A stretch of DNA of 64,000 nucleotides from CAJQQK01 sp963696075 (GTDB lineage: Bacteria > Pseudomonadota > Alphaproteobacteria > Rhizobiales > Hyphomicrobiaceae): positions 434,001-498,000 of the forward strand of contig CAVOJD010000006.1 in the NCBI GenBank assembly GCA_963696075.1, in the 5' to 3' direction. Under the pieces are notes generated by a model that was not told where the DNA came from, ran no database searches, and saw nothing but the letters and a program-made list of their open reading frames with translations. A program made the position numbers and the translations under genes. This document shows positions 53,723-62,409 of the stretch, piece by piece. Within the stretch, counting starts at the first letter, position 1; every line of letters starts with the position of its first letter.

Positions 53723-55480
53723 CTACTCGCCCGATTCGGGCACATCGCTGACGTCGATAATCTTGGCATCGGGAAAAGCTTCGAGCAGCGGTGCGATCGC
53801 CGGATCTTTCGCCGCCTCATCAATGCGCCGCTGGCGCTCGGCTCGGATGACCTCGCCGACCGGCCGGGCGCCCATTTCGCGACCGACGGATACAACCCAC
53901 CGCTCACCGGTCCATTCCGACAGTTTCCGCCCCAGATCACCAGCAAGCCCCTTCGGCGCGCCGTCGAGCGGGAACACCTCGATGCGTCCCGGCTGAAATG
54001 AAATCAGGCTGACATCATCTTCAAGGTGCATCCGGAGCTGGACGTCGCGCTTCTGGCTGCACAGCGCAAGCACGTCTTCGTAGGATTTCAGCGCGACCGC
54101 GCGCTGCATCGCCCCTGGTGCGCTTTGCGATTCGATGGCCTCAGACGGTTGCGCAATTGCTTGCAGCGGTTGCGCCCCGCCGCTGCGGCCGGAGGCGCGC
54201 GGCGCCTCACGGGACACGGCTTCGGCTGTCTGTGACGTCGACGGGCCGCCCCCCGGCCCCCCCGCCAGTGGTGCAGCGCCGCGCCCGGCATCCCCCCCGA
54301 TCGCCTTGATGATTTCATCCGGCGTTGGCAGGTCACCTGTGTAGGCGATCCGGATCAGCACCATCTCTGTTGCAGCCACCGGGTTCGGTGCCCGCCCGGC
54401 TTCCTCGATCCCCTTGAGCAGCATCTGCCAGACACGGGCCATCAGCGGCACGGAAAGTTTCTCTGAAAGCCCGATCGCCCGGTTGCGTTCCTCGCCCGAC
54501 ATCGCAGCCGTGTGGGCTTCGGGCCCCGCCGCCTGCACCCGCGCAATCGCGTGAACGGCTTCCGAAAGATCGCTCAACACCTGAACCGGGTCCGCGCCAT
54601 CGCGGTGCAGCGCCTCGAACGCGCCCAGGGCATCGGCAACCTTGGCGCCGAGCATCAGTTCGAGCAGATCGTAAATCCGCCCGCGATCGGCAAGGCCGAG
54701 CATGTCGCGGACGCGCTCGATCGTGACCTGGCCCTCCCCCATCGCGATCGCCTGGTCAAGGATCGAGAGCCCGTCGCGAACCGAGCCTTCGGCTGCCCGC
54801 GCGATCAGGCGGAGCGCATCCTCATCCGCGCTGGCGCCTTCCTTCTGGGTGATGTTCGAGAAATGCTCGACCAGGACCGGCACGTCGACCCGGCGCAAAT
54901 CAAACCGCTGGCAGCGCGAGAGCACCGTCACCGGAACGCGGCGGATCTCGGTCGTCGCGAAGATGAACTTGACGTGCTCCGGCGGCTCTTCGAGCGTTTT
55001 CAGGAGCGCGTTGAACGCGCCCTTCGAGAGCATGTGGACTTCGTCGATGATGAAGACTTTGTAGCGCGCCGTCAGCGGCCGGTAGCGCGCGCTCTCGATG
55101 ATCTCACGGACGTTGTCGACACTCGTATTCGAGGCCGCATCCATCTCGATGACATCGGGATGGCTCGACTGCACAATCGCCTTGCAGTGCGCGCCGTAGT
55201 CCTCGAATTCAACGGTCGGCCCGTCCGCGACGCCTTCCTTCTCGTAGTTGAGCGCACGCGCCAGGATCCGCGCCGTCGTCGTCTTGCCAACCCCCCTGAC
55301 GCCGGTCAGCATATAGCCCTGCGCGATCCGGTTGGACTTGAACGCGTTCTTGAGCGTCGTGACCATCGCCTCCTGACCGATCAGGTCGGAAAACGTCTCG
55401 GGCCGGTACTTTCTCGCAAGCACGACATAGCGCTCGTTGCCGCTCTCGCCTGTGCCTGTCCCGGTTTCGTCAGCGGCCAC
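53723..55480 (-). CDS. dnaX: DNA polymerase III subunit gamma/tau
   Basis: A 585-residue clamp-loader ATPase. N-terminal RKYRPETFSDLIGQE, Walker A TGVRGVGKTT, the DEVHMLSKGAFNALLKTLEEPP Walker B region, the SRC segment (VTVLSRCQRFDLRR) and a C-terminal tau domain rich in Ala/Gly. The zinc module keeps only one cysteine (AHCKAIVQSSHPDVIEMDAAS), a feature of rhizobial DnaX. The start is probably the GTG at 55480, eight bases after GGGAG; a TTG at 55495 is less likely. The SRP RNA gene is directly upstream. Confidence 0.94.
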   Translation of the reverse strand: MAADETGTGTGESGNERYVVLARKYRPETFSDLIGQEAMVTTLKNAFKSNRIAQGYMLTGVRGVGKTTTARILARALNYEKEGVADGPTVEFEDYGAHCKAIVQSSHPDVIEMDAASNTSVDNVREIIESARYRPLTARYKVFIIDEVHMLSKGAFNALLKTLEEPPEHVKFIFATTEIRRVPVTVLSRCQRFDLRRVDVPVLVEHFSNITQKEGASADEDALRLIARAAEGSVRDGLSILDQAIAMGEGQVTIERVRDMLGLADRGRIYDLLELMLGAKVADALGAFEALHRDGADPVQVLSDLSEAVHAIARVQAAGPEAHTAAMSGEERNRAIGLSEKLSVPLMARVWQMLLKGIEEAGRAPNPVAATEMVLIRIAYTGDLPTPDEIIKAIGGDAGRGAAPLAGGPGGGPSTSQTAEAVSREAPRASGRSGGAQPLQAIAQPSEAIESQSAPGAMQRAVALKSYEDVLALCSQKRDVQLRMHLEDDVSLISFQPGRIEVFPLDGAPKGLAGDLGRKLSEWTGERWVVSVGREMGARPVGEVIRAERQRRIDEAAKDPAIAPLLEAFPDAKIIDVSDVPESGE

Positions 55481-55652
55481 GCTCTCAACTCCCAAACCAC
55501 GCTTGGCCGGTCCTCAAGGGTCGAGGCCGGTCCCCAATCTTGTTCGTTAACTTAGAGGGCGCGCGTGGTAAATCAAACCATGAGGCGATGATGGTCGCAC
55601 CCATGCCCCTGAGCGTCGCCGGCAGGGCACGCTTGAAATAATGGGTTTGAGT

Positions 55653-55746
55653 GGGAGGCTGAACAACGACCCATGTCGGGCTCGTTAGGGCTGCTTCCTT
55701 CCGGACCTGACCCGGTTGGCGAGGGACACGTCCGCGCCAACCTCCC
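55653..55746 (-). ncRNA. ffs: Small (4.5S-type) signal recognition particle RNA
   Basis: On the minus strand the conserved SRP hairpin GGGTCAGGTCCGGAAGGAAG CAGCCC is seen at about 55690-55715, including the GGAA tetraloop and asymmetric loop bound by Ffh. The ends pair (GGGAGGTTG at 55746 with CAGCCTCCC ending at 55653), giving a hairpin of about 94 nt. The exact ends may differ by a few bases. It lies directly upstream of dnaX, the normal alphaproteobacterial position. Confidence 0.93.
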
Positions 55747-55841
55747 AAGGTCTTTATGGGCATCTTGCACGCGGAACGCAACCGTCAAAGCACGGCGGGA
55801 ACAAACCGCCAGGGAATGTCGTCAAAGTTACGGAGGCCCAT

Positions 55842-56282
55842 ATGAGCGAACCCAAAGAGCCGGCCGGCTCAACCATCATCCCGACGCTGCGCTACCGCGA
55901 CGCCCCGGCGGCGATCGACTGGCTTTGCGATGTTCTGGGCTTTGAAGCCCACTTTGTCGTGCCAGGCGAGGCGGATCACCTGGTGGCGCATGCACAACTC
56001 ACGCTTGGTTCCGGCATGATCATGCTCGGCAGCGCCCGCGAGGATGAGTACCACAGCTTCGTCCAGCCGGCGGCCGGCCCCAACGCCCTGCTGACCCAGG
56101 CCGCCTATCTGGTCGTTGCTGACATCGATGCACACTACGCCCGCGCCAAGGCAGCCGGCGCAGACATCGTTGTCGACCTTGCGGAACAGGACTACGGCGG
56201 CAAGCTTTACGCCTGCCGTGATCCTGAAGGCCAACTCTGGAACGTCGGTTCCTATGATCCGTGGGCCATCAAAGAAGGCTGA
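55842..56282 (+). CDS. VOC-family (glyoxalase/bleomycin-resistance fold) protein
   Basis: A 146-residue protein with two beta-alpha-beta-beta-beta modules: STIIPTLRYRDAPAAIDWLCDVLGFEAHFVVPG and LVVADIDAHYARAKAAGADIVVDLAEQDYGGKLYACRDPEGQLWNVGSYDPW. The YACRDPEG-x-W ending with metal-ligand glutamate resembles the PhnB/YdfO-like branch. Enzymatic activity is not predictable. ATG at 55842 follows CGGAGG. It stands alone between ffs and the convergent slipin gene. Confidence 0.86.
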   Translation: MSEPKEPAGSTIIPTLRYRDAPAAIDWLCDVLGFEAHFVVPGEADHLVAHAQLTLGSGMIMLGSAREDEYHSFVQPAAGPNALLTQAAYLVVADIDAHYARAKAAGADIVVDLAEQDYGGKLYACRDPEGQLWNVGSYDPWAIKEG

Positions 56283-56303
56283 GGGCGCGAGCGATCGGCC
56301 TGA

Positions 56304-57101
56304 TCAGGTGGTCTCGCCATCGGTCGGGGGTGCGCCCACCGTGGCGGTGTCCAGTGGCTCACCGGTCGTATTGAGCACGACCGTTGCCCCCTTCGCGGCC
56401 GACGTCGTCAGCGTCTGCAGCAAGCGAAGATTGAACAGGCCGGGGTTACCCTTGAGCAGCCGTGCGCCGTTCGCCAGATTACGCAGCGCGGCCGTCTCCC
56501 CCCGCGCGCGCTCAAGTGCCGCCTCACCGTCCTTGCGGGCGCGGAAGATGTCAGAAAACGCGCGCTTCGTTTCACCCGAAAGCATCACATCCCGCACGTC
56601 GATACCGAGGATCTCGATGCCCCGTGATCCAGCCTCCTCAACGGCACCCGCCATCAGTTCGCCGCTCATATCACCGCGGTTTTCAAGAAAGCTGTCCAGC
56701 GTTCGGCCTGCCACGGTCTGGCGCAGCGCGATCTGCAAGTCATTGTAAATCAGCTCCAGCGCGTCTTCCGCTGCTTCGTGCTTCTTGCGCGCGTCCTGCG
56801 TCCGGTGTCGCACCGCAAGGCTGACTTTGACCGCCAGATTGTCGGCACTCAGCATTTCCTGCCCGGAAATGGTCAGCAGCTGCTCCCGCATGTCCTCGAC
56901 GACAATCGTCGTCGCGGGACGGAATGACCAATAGCGGCCTGGGCCGAGCGTTTCGGCGAATTTGCCGTTTCGGTAACGCAGGCCGGATTGATAATCGTAG
57001 ATGGTGGTCACGGTCACGAGCACGCGCGCGACAAACGAGATCATCCAGATAATCGCAGCAACGGCCACGATCAGGATCGCCAGCACGAGAAGGTCGTCCA
57101 T
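56304..57101 (-). CDS. Slipin/stomatin-like SPFH protein
   Basis: A 265-residue membrane protein. One N-terminal helix (LLVLAILIVAVAAIIWMISFVA) is followed by an SPFH (band 7) domain, SGLRYRNGKFAETLGPGRYWSFRPATTIVVEDMREQLLTISGQEMLSADNLAVKVSLAVRHR, and a coiled coil with GIEILGIDVRDVMLSGETKRAFSDIFRARKDGEAALERARGETAALRNLANGARLL. Such proteins organise membrane microdomains and often pair with an NfeD protein; none is seen here. A 384-base stretch upstream (57102-57485) has no recognisable gene. Confidence 0.88.
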   Translation of the reverse strand: MDDLLVLAILIVAVAAIIWMISFVARVLVTVTTIYDYQSGLRYRNGKFAETLGPGRYWSFRPATTIVVEDMREQLLTISGQEMLSADNLAVKVSLAVRHRTQDARKKHEAAEDALELIYNDLQIALRQTVAGRTLDSFLENRGDMSGELMAGAVEEAGSRGIEILGIDVRDVMLSGETKRAFSDIFRARKDGEAALERARGETAALRNLANGARLLKGNPGLFNLRLLQTLTTSAAKGATVVLNTTGEPLDTATVGAPPTDGETT

Positions 57102-57485
57102 TTGCTGCCCACCCCTTGGCAATGCCGGTAAAGAATGCCGCTACAGCGCAACGATAACGATGAAGCGCAACGAGAAAGAGATCCCCGCCGTTCCGGACCT
57201 CCGGGCGGAGGTCTGAACCTGCTGAGCCCGGCCGCGCGTGCGCCGAAGCGCTGAACGCAGGGATCTCTTCCGTCTTTGACGTGTGCCTAAAACACGGTGC
57301 GAAGCGTGACGTGATCTGCAAGCGCCGGATAGCCACTTCGATCATCTCCATCCCCGCCCGGAAATACTAGCTGGTCCCATTCTTTAAGATCAAGCAGGTG
57401 GAAATCGCCAGTTTGTTGGCCGCCGCGTTGCGCCGAGCCGATCCATTGTGCTTTTGTCTCGGCCAAATCAGGAGACGTCACCACT

Positions 57486-58436
57486 ATGTTCAAGCCCAAT
57501 CTCGGCCCCGCCGTCGAGCTCGACCGCCACAGCGACAAGCGCAGCGATGAAACCTTCGTTCAAGGCCACCTGAATGCACCCGAAAGCCGCTTCATCGTGC
57601 TGACGGGCGACAAACCGGTCATCAACGCGGTCGGCGAGGGAGAGCCCGGCGCGGTGCGCTGGTTCACGCTGGCCGAACTTGTCGAGATGGGGTTGCCCGC
57701 CGACCAGGCCTTCTTCCTCGGCACCCATCCCTCGGACGGTGCCGCGCGCTTTGCCCTTGCCGTTTCCGAACACATCGCAGCAACAGTGCCCAATCCTGTC
57801 GAGACGATGCGCCCGGCCGTCGACCTGCGCAGCCTCGCGATGCAAGGCGCGCTGCCGGATGAAGAACTCTGTCTGATCGGCATGGCGAAGGCGCTCAGTC
57901 ATTGGCACGACAACGCCCGCCACTGCGGCCACTGCGGCGGCACCACGACCATCAAGGACGGCGGCTGGCGCCGTTCCTGCTGGGCGTGCGGGCGTCAGCA
58001 TTTCCCAAGAACCGACCCCGTCGTCATCATGCTCGTCGTTGATCCGGCCGGCGACCGCTGCCTGCTTGGCCATGAGGCACGGTTCGTGCCCAACATGTGG
58101 TCCACGCTCGCGGGCTTCATCGAGCACGGCGAGGATGTCGAGCACGCCGTGCGCCGTGAAGTGATGGAGGAGGCCGGCATCAAGGTTGGCCGGGTCCACT
58201 ATCATTCGACCCAGCCGTGGCCGTTCCCGCACTCTCTGATGATCGGCTGCCACGGCATCGCCGAGACGACGGAGATCAACATCGACCCGAACGAAATCGT
58301 CGATGCGCGCTGGTTCTCACGCAACGAAATCCTGTTGATGCTCGATGAATCCCACCCGGAAGGCCTCTGGGTCCCGGGGCGTCAAGCCATCGCCCGCTCC
58401 CTCATCCAGTCATTTGCCGACGGCGAGGTGAGCTGA
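57486..58436 (+). CDS. nudC: NAD+/NADH pyrophosphatase (RNA decapping type) NudC
   Basis: A 316-residue Nudix hydrolase. A zinc ribbon (CGHCGG ... CWACGRQHFPRTDP, about residues 140-175) precedes the Nudix box in GFIEHGEDVEHAVRREVMEEAGI, and the NudC signature SQPWPFPHSLM-type block (STQPWPFPHSLMIGC) follows. It splits NAD(H) and can remove NAD caps from RNA 5' ends. The N-terminal 130 residues are the variable domain seen in longer bacterial homologs. It ends 25 bases before the structured repeat array. Confidence 0.94.
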   Translation: MFKPNLGPAVELDRHSDKRSDETFVQGHLNAPESRFIVLTGDKPVINAVGEGEPGAVRWFTLAELVEMGLPADQAFFLGTHPSDGAARFALAVSEHIAATVPNPVETMRPAVDLRSLAMQGALPDEELCLIGMAKALSHWHDNARHCGHCGGTTTIKDGGWRRSCWACGRQHFPRTDPVVIMLVVDPAGDRCLLGHEARFVPNMWSTLAGFIEHGEDVEHAVRREVMEEAGIKVGRVHYHSTQPWPFPHSLMIGCHGIAETTEINIDPNEIVDARWFSRNEILLMLDESHPEGLWVPGRQAIARSLIQSFADGEVS

Positions 58437-58461
58437 ACTGATCCGCTGGTTCACCTTCTAT

Positions 58462-58874
58462 CGACGGCTGTGCCGTCGGGGAGCAACGCGACCCGGCGCC
58501 TAGCGCCGCCCTGTCGGAGGTGCCGGGCGATTCCATCGCCCGAACAGCACCGTGAGACATGAATCGACGGCTGTGCCGTCGGGGAGCAACGCGACCCGGC
58601 GCCTAGCGCCGCCCTGTCGGAGGTGCCGGGCGATGTCCATCGCCCGAACAGCACCGTGAGACATATAAACGACGGCTGTGCCGTCGGGGAGCAACGCGAC
58701 CCGGCGCCTCGCGCCGCCCCGTCGGAGGTGCCGGGCGATGTCCATCGCCCGAACAGCACCGTGAGACATATGAATCGACGGGCCGCCGTCGGGGAGCGAC
58801 GCGACCCGGCGCCTAGCGCCGCCCCGTCGGAGGTGCCGGGCGATTTCCATCGCCCGAATAGCACCGTGAGACAA
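58462..58874. repeat. Four tandem copies of a ~104-bp multi-stem repeat
   Basis: Copies start at 58462, 58565, 58670 and 58776. Each has stem 1 CGACGGC-TGT-GCCGTCG, a constant GGGGAGCAACGCGACC, stem 2 CGGCGCCTAGCGCCG, GGAGG, stem 3 GGGCGAT/ATCGCCC and CACCGTGAG. Copy 4 has a changed stem 1 (CGACGG-GCCG-CCGTCG) that still pairs. It shares the core with the pair at 8.1 kb. ORFs read across it are repetitive and not credible as proteins. It lies between nudC and a convergent gene. Confidence 0.88.
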
Positions 58875-58880
58875 AAAAAC

Positions 58881-59804
58881 TCATCTACACTGGCGTTGCC
58901 ATCTCCAGCACGCGCGCTCGAAGCCGTCACGGCATCGCCACGCAAGTCGGCGGCAGATGCGCCACGGCCGGCCCTCCCCCTCGTCGCGGTAATAGCGGCT
59001 TTCCTGCTCACGCCAGCGCGGCGCGCGCTCCGCGTAGCGCCAATCCTGGCCGCGCGGCCGGTAGCCCGGCGGCGGATAAAGGGCCTCGGAACGATCGCGC
59101 CCAGCCCATCGGCGCGGACCGGGATCGTCCGCGTCATCGCGACCAAAACGCCTGGCCGGAGTTGAAGCGGGCGCTTGGCTCCGCGACCACTCGCGCCCGG
59201 CCTCCGGCGCGCCAGCGGTGCGGGGCTCGGTGTTCACGGCTGGCGGCGGCGGTAGCGGTGCGGTGGCCTGTTCCCGCCGGCGCTCGCCGTCAACGCGGGC
59301 TGGCGTGTCGATTGGCTTGGCCGTTTCAGGGTTGGCCGCTCGGTCGGCTCGCCGCGGTGATTGGGGCGCAGCCTTGGGCTGGGCTGCGGCACGCGAAGAC
59401 GATGCAGGCTTTTCTTCGGCCGGCGCGCTTGAGTTCTGGGTAGCCGGCTGCTTCGGCGCAGCCTCGTCCCGTCGTTGTTCAGCGCGTCGCGACGCAGGCG
59501 CATAAGGGTCTGGCGCCGCCGCACGCTTGTCACTGCTGGCCTTCGCCTTCGCGTCGGGCGCCGCCGCCGTCCCTTCGCTGCTTGAATTCGCAGGCGACTT
59601 CGTATCGGCCTTGCGGTTGATGATCACGATTTCGCCCGCCGCCGGGTCATTGCGCTCCGCCCGTCGGATTTCCGGCGGGGTTTCAGCAGCCGTCACCATG
59701 ATCGGCGAGTTTCCGATCGCAATCGCCGCACCCGCAATTCCCGCGACGGTCAGAACTTTTATCGCGCCGTTACGCCAAGGCGCGGCCCGTACATCACCAC
59801 CCAT
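58881..59804 (-). CDS. Hypothetical exported or anchored low-complexity protein
   Basis: A 307-residue protein with one hydrophobic N-terminal segment (IKVLTVAGIAGAAIAIGNSPIMVTAA), a long Ala/Pro/Lys/Arg-rich disordered middle (about residues 60-210) and an Arg/Trp/Tyr-rich C-terminus (YPPPGYRPRGQDWRYAERAPRWREQESRYYRDEG) ending with three cysteines among WRC and CWRWQRQC. This is typical of poorly understood envelope proteins of Hyphomicrobiales. No function assigned. Its stop is seven bases from the repeat array. Confidence 0.65.
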   Translation of the reverse strand: MGGDVRAAPWRNGAIKVLTVAGIAGAAIAIGNSPIMVTAAETPPEIRRAERNDPAAGEIVIINRKADTKSPANSSSEGTAAAPDAKAKASSDKRAAAPDPYAPASRRAEQRRDEAAPKQPATQNSSAPAEEKPASSSRAAAQPKAAPQSPRRADRAANPETAKPIDTPARVDGERRREQATAPLPPPPAVNTEPRTAGAPEAGREWSRSQAPASTPARRFGRDDADDPGPRRWAGRDRSEALYPPPGYRPRGQDWRYAERAPRWREQESRYYRDEGEGRPWRICRRLAWRCRDGFERACWRWQRQCR

Positions 59805-60005
59805 GGTCGCCTCCCAGTTGCCAGCGATGCCACTGGCGCATCAAGGCGGCCCAACTAGGGCAAAACCATGTCGTGGTTTCAGCTGGAAGGTCGAAAGTGT
59901 CTTTGTATGCAGAAGCTTGGACGCTCAGATGCACTGTTGCGCGCGCTCTTTGCAGTGGCCTATCCGGCGTGCTGGCGCCGGATCGACCCGCCGCGAATGA
60001 ACCCG

Positions 60006-60608
60006 CTACTTGGCACGGCTGCCAGCAGCACCCTGGCCCGAGTGTGAGCCCGCACCGGCGTCCGACCCCGCAGATCCCGAGCGTGAGCCCCCGGCGGCTC
60101 CGGCATCCGCCGGCCTGCCGGGGGGCGACTTTGCCCCGATGGCCGCCGCCGTGAACGTCAGGTCAACGGATCCCGCCTTCTCGAACGTCAGCTGCACGGC
60201 GACCTTGTCACCCTTGGCAATGGCCTTCTTCAATCCGATCAACATCACATGATAGCCGCCCGGCTTGAGTTCCGTGATCGACTTCGGCGCCAGCACGAGA
60301 CCGTCCTTGAGTTCGCGCATCCGCATGACGCCGCCCTCCATCGTCATCGTGTGAATTTCGACGCGCTCGGCGATATCGGATTTTCCCGCAACCAGCCGGT
60401 CCGCGGCCTCACTCCGGTTGACGATCGTCATGTAGCCGGCGCCGACCTTCGCACCGCCCGGTGTCGCCCGGGTCCAGGGCGTGTCGATCAACAGGTCGCC
60501 GGCTTCGACCGTCGGCACAATCTTCTCCTCCGCGGCCGCGCCGCTGCATGCGACTGAGCCGATCAGGAGTGCCAAGCCTGCGGCACGCGCCAATTGTCTA
60601 ACGAACAT
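60006..60608 (-). CDS. Periplasmic copper chaperone PCu(A)C
   Basis: A 200-residue exported protein with signal peptide (AAGLALLIGSVACSGAAAEE) and the PCuAC domain: AGYMTIVNRSEAADRLVAG, then copper-ligand motifs in VEIHTMTMEGGVMRM and GGYHVMLIGLKK. It delivers Cu(I) to the CuA site of cytochrome oxidase or buffers copper. The C-terminal 40 residues are a Gly/Ser/Ala-rich tail with two histidines, not part of the domain. No Sco gene is next to it. Confidence 0.9.
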   Translation of the reverse strand: MFVRQLARAAGLALLIGSVACSGAAAEEKIVPTVEAGDLLIDTPWTRATPGGAKVGAGYMTIVNRSEAADRLVAGKSDIAERVEIHTMTMEGGVMRMRELKDGLVLAPKSITELKPGGYHVMLIGLKKAIAKGDKVAVQLTFEKAGSVDLTFTAAAIGAKSPPGRPADAGAAGGSRSGSAGSDAGAGSHSGQGAAGSRAK

Positions 60609-60968
60609 TGCCGGTTCCTCCGTTTTTTTGTTGCCATTCGTCTTCCTCCAACCCCCGAGGAAGTGCCGAATGATTGCTTCGGCGCGAGCAAATTACCATC
60701 ATCGCTGCGCCTGCGGCTGGTACCGATGGACGCCGCGCCACATAGTCGCGATAGTGAGGCCTGGTCGATGGCCGAAAGCTGCGAGGCCTGAGGGAGGAAA
60801 ATTGCAGCATTTTTTATCTCCGCCGCAGGTGGACCTTTGAATCGTCACAGACTGGTCCGAATCGAGGTCGCATTTAGGTCTCGTTAGTCGAATCGGCGTG
60901 AAGTGACCCCAGTGATCGCCGCGCCTGCCAGCGGCAGGTCGGCGATGAATTGGGGGAGGGGTTTGTAG
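60609..60968. other. Intergenic region with leader hairpin before SDR gene
   Basis: No gene is supported in these 360 bases. At 60916-60945 the arms TCGCCG / CGGCGA and CCTGCC / GGCAGG form a strong bulged hairpin directly before the ribosome site of the SDR gene, which may affect its mRNA. The promoter of the copper chaperone gene must lie at the left end. Confidence 0.45.
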
Positions 60969-61724
60969 ATGTTGATGAGTGTTGCTGAAATTGCGCGCAA
61001 TGTAGGCGTGTATCCCGAACTGGCCGGTGCCCGCGTCCTGGTAACTGGCGTTCTTTCGACCCGTGGCATTGATCTGGTCCGCGCCTTTGGCGAGCACGGA
61101 TGCCGCATGGTGCTCCAGGTGCCGGAGATTACCGCTGAAATCGACGCGCTTTTGAGCCACGTTGCCGAAACCGCCCTCGAAATCCATGTCCATCACGACC
61201 CCATCGAGACCGCCGAAGAAGCGGTTCGCTTCACCCAGGAGGCCTCGCGTCACTTCGGCGGCTTCGACATCGTCGTGAACCTGATTGCGCTCGATCTGTC
61301 GGATCTGCGCGGGCTCTCAGGCCTGGATGAAATCGAAGACATGCTGGTCGAGCGCCTGCAATCGGCAGCCCGCACTACAGGTGTGGCCGCCAACCGGATG
61401 GGCCTGACGTGGACCCACGGTTCGGTCCTCAACATGCTCTGCGTGCCCCAGACGACGCGGGCAAGCGATCAGGCCATCATAGCGATTGCCCGCACGACGC
61501 TGGCAACGCTGACGCGCGTCGAAGCCGCCCGCTATCAGGCTCAGGGCCTGCGCATTAACGCCGTTGCACCGATGAGCGCCCTCATGCCGGCGGCCCTGGC
61601 CAACGACGATGTTGTCCGCTCGGAGCCGGATGCCGCAGCGCTCGCCCTTTATCTGGCCTCGGCCGACGGCGAAGGCCTCAGCGGCCTGATGTTTGACGCG
61701 CAGGAGAGCGCAGCCATCTATTGA
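60969..61724 (+). CDS. Short-chain dehydrogenase/reductase-like protein, catalytically degenerate
   Basis: A 251-residue Rossmann-fold protein. The core order is that of SDRs (ARVLVTGVLSTRGIDLVRAF, then FGGFDIVVNLIA for NNAG, then GLRINAVAPMSALM). However the glycine-rich loop is reduced (TGVLSTRGI) and the catalytic YxxxK appears as TRASD, so neither Tyr nor Lys is present where expected. It may bind nucleotide as a regulator or structural protein rather than act as an oxidoreductase. GGAGGGG precedes the ATG; a second ATG is two codons later. Confidence 0.8.
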   Translation: MLMSVAEIARNVGVYPELAGARVLVTGVLSTRGIDLVRAFGEHGCRMVLQVPEITAEIDALLSHVAETALEIHVHHDPIETAEEAVRFTQEASRHFGGFDIVVNLIALDLSDLRGLSGLDEIEDMLVERLQSAARTTGVAANRMGLTWTHGSVLNMLCVPQTTRASDQAIIAIARTTLATLTRVEAARYQAQGLRINAVAPMSALMPAALANDDVVRSEPDAAALALYLASADGEGLSGLMFDAQESAAIY

Positions 61725-61910
61725 CGCGGTTAACCTCCCCGACGGCCTTCGCCATTCTGCCATGTGCCGGAGCGAGGACGTTTGTTTGATGTTTTATTTG
61801 CTTGGTTTTCGGGCGCTTGATGCCTGAAGACGGCGCATTTCAGCGCCTCCAATGCCGCGCGATTTACGTGCGTCGACGGCGGTCGCGATCAAAAATTTTC
61901 GCCGCCTTGT

Positions 61911-61939
61911 CTTGACACTTGCCCGGCGCCCCCATATTT
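61911..61939 (+). promoter_or_regulatory. Heat-shock-type promoter of groESL
   Basis: CTTGACA at 61911-61917 and CCATATTT ending at 61939 resemble the alphaproteobacterial RpoH pattern (CTTG, then C/T-rich -10). It lies 13 bases before the CIRCE element and about 100 bases before groES. Confidence 0.65.
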
Positions 61940-61951
61940 CCCGCTCAGTTG

Positions 61952-61978
61952 TTAGCACTCGCGACAGATGAGTGCTAA
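61952..61978 (+). promoter_or_regulatory. CIRCE operator (HrcA site)
   Basis: TTAGCACTC, nine bases, GAGTGCTAA: an exact match to the CIRCE inverted repeat bound by the HrcA repressor. It predicts an hrcA gene elsewhere in this genome. Confidence 0.96.
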
Positions 61979-62037
61979 CAACCTCTCGACATTCCAATCA
62001 TCAATGAACCAGCCCATCCTTAAGGAGCAGGTAGTCC

Positions 62038-62328
62038 ATGAAATTCCGTCCTCTGCACGACCGTGTCGTGGTTAAGCGCCTCGACAGCGAATCCAAGTCG
62101 GCCGGTGGCATCATCATCCCCGACACGGCAGCCGAAAAGCCAATGCAAGGCGAAATCATTGCCGTCGGTCCCGGTGCACGCGGCGAAAATAACGAGCTGA
62201 TCCCGCTCGACGTCAAAAAAGGTGACCGCGTCCTGTTCGGCAAGTGGTCCGGCACCGAAGTCAAGATTGATGCTCAAGATCTCCTGATCATGAAGGAGAG
62301 CGACATCATGGGCATCCTCGAAGGCTGA
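62038..62328 (+). CDS. groES: Co-chaperonin GroES
   Basis: A 96-residue subunit of the heptameric lid of the GroEL chamber. MKFRPLHDRVVVKRLDSESKSAGGIIIPDTAAEKPMQGEI is the standard N-terminus, with the mobile loop at about 17-33; it ends KESDIMGILEG. AAGGAG lies ten bases before the ATG. Transcribed with groEL from a promoter controlled by CIRCE. Confidence 0.98.
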   Translation: MKFRPLHDRVVVKRLDSESKSAGGIIIPDTAAEKPMQGEIIAVGPGARGENNELIPLDVKKGDRVLFGKWSGTEVKIDAQDLLIMKESDIMGILEG

Positions 62329-62409
62329 TCGAGACCCACCGACCCGTTACGCCGCGCACTGCGTGGCGCCAAAGTCTGAAACCTCCGTTCAATCAGGAGA
62401 GATAAAAGA

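Noticed and set aside
58451..59146. Long minus-strand ORFs with repeated residues such as CLTVLFGRW across the four-copy repeat
   Set aside because: Different frames are equally repetitive, there is no ribosome site, and the DNA is explained by palindromic stems.
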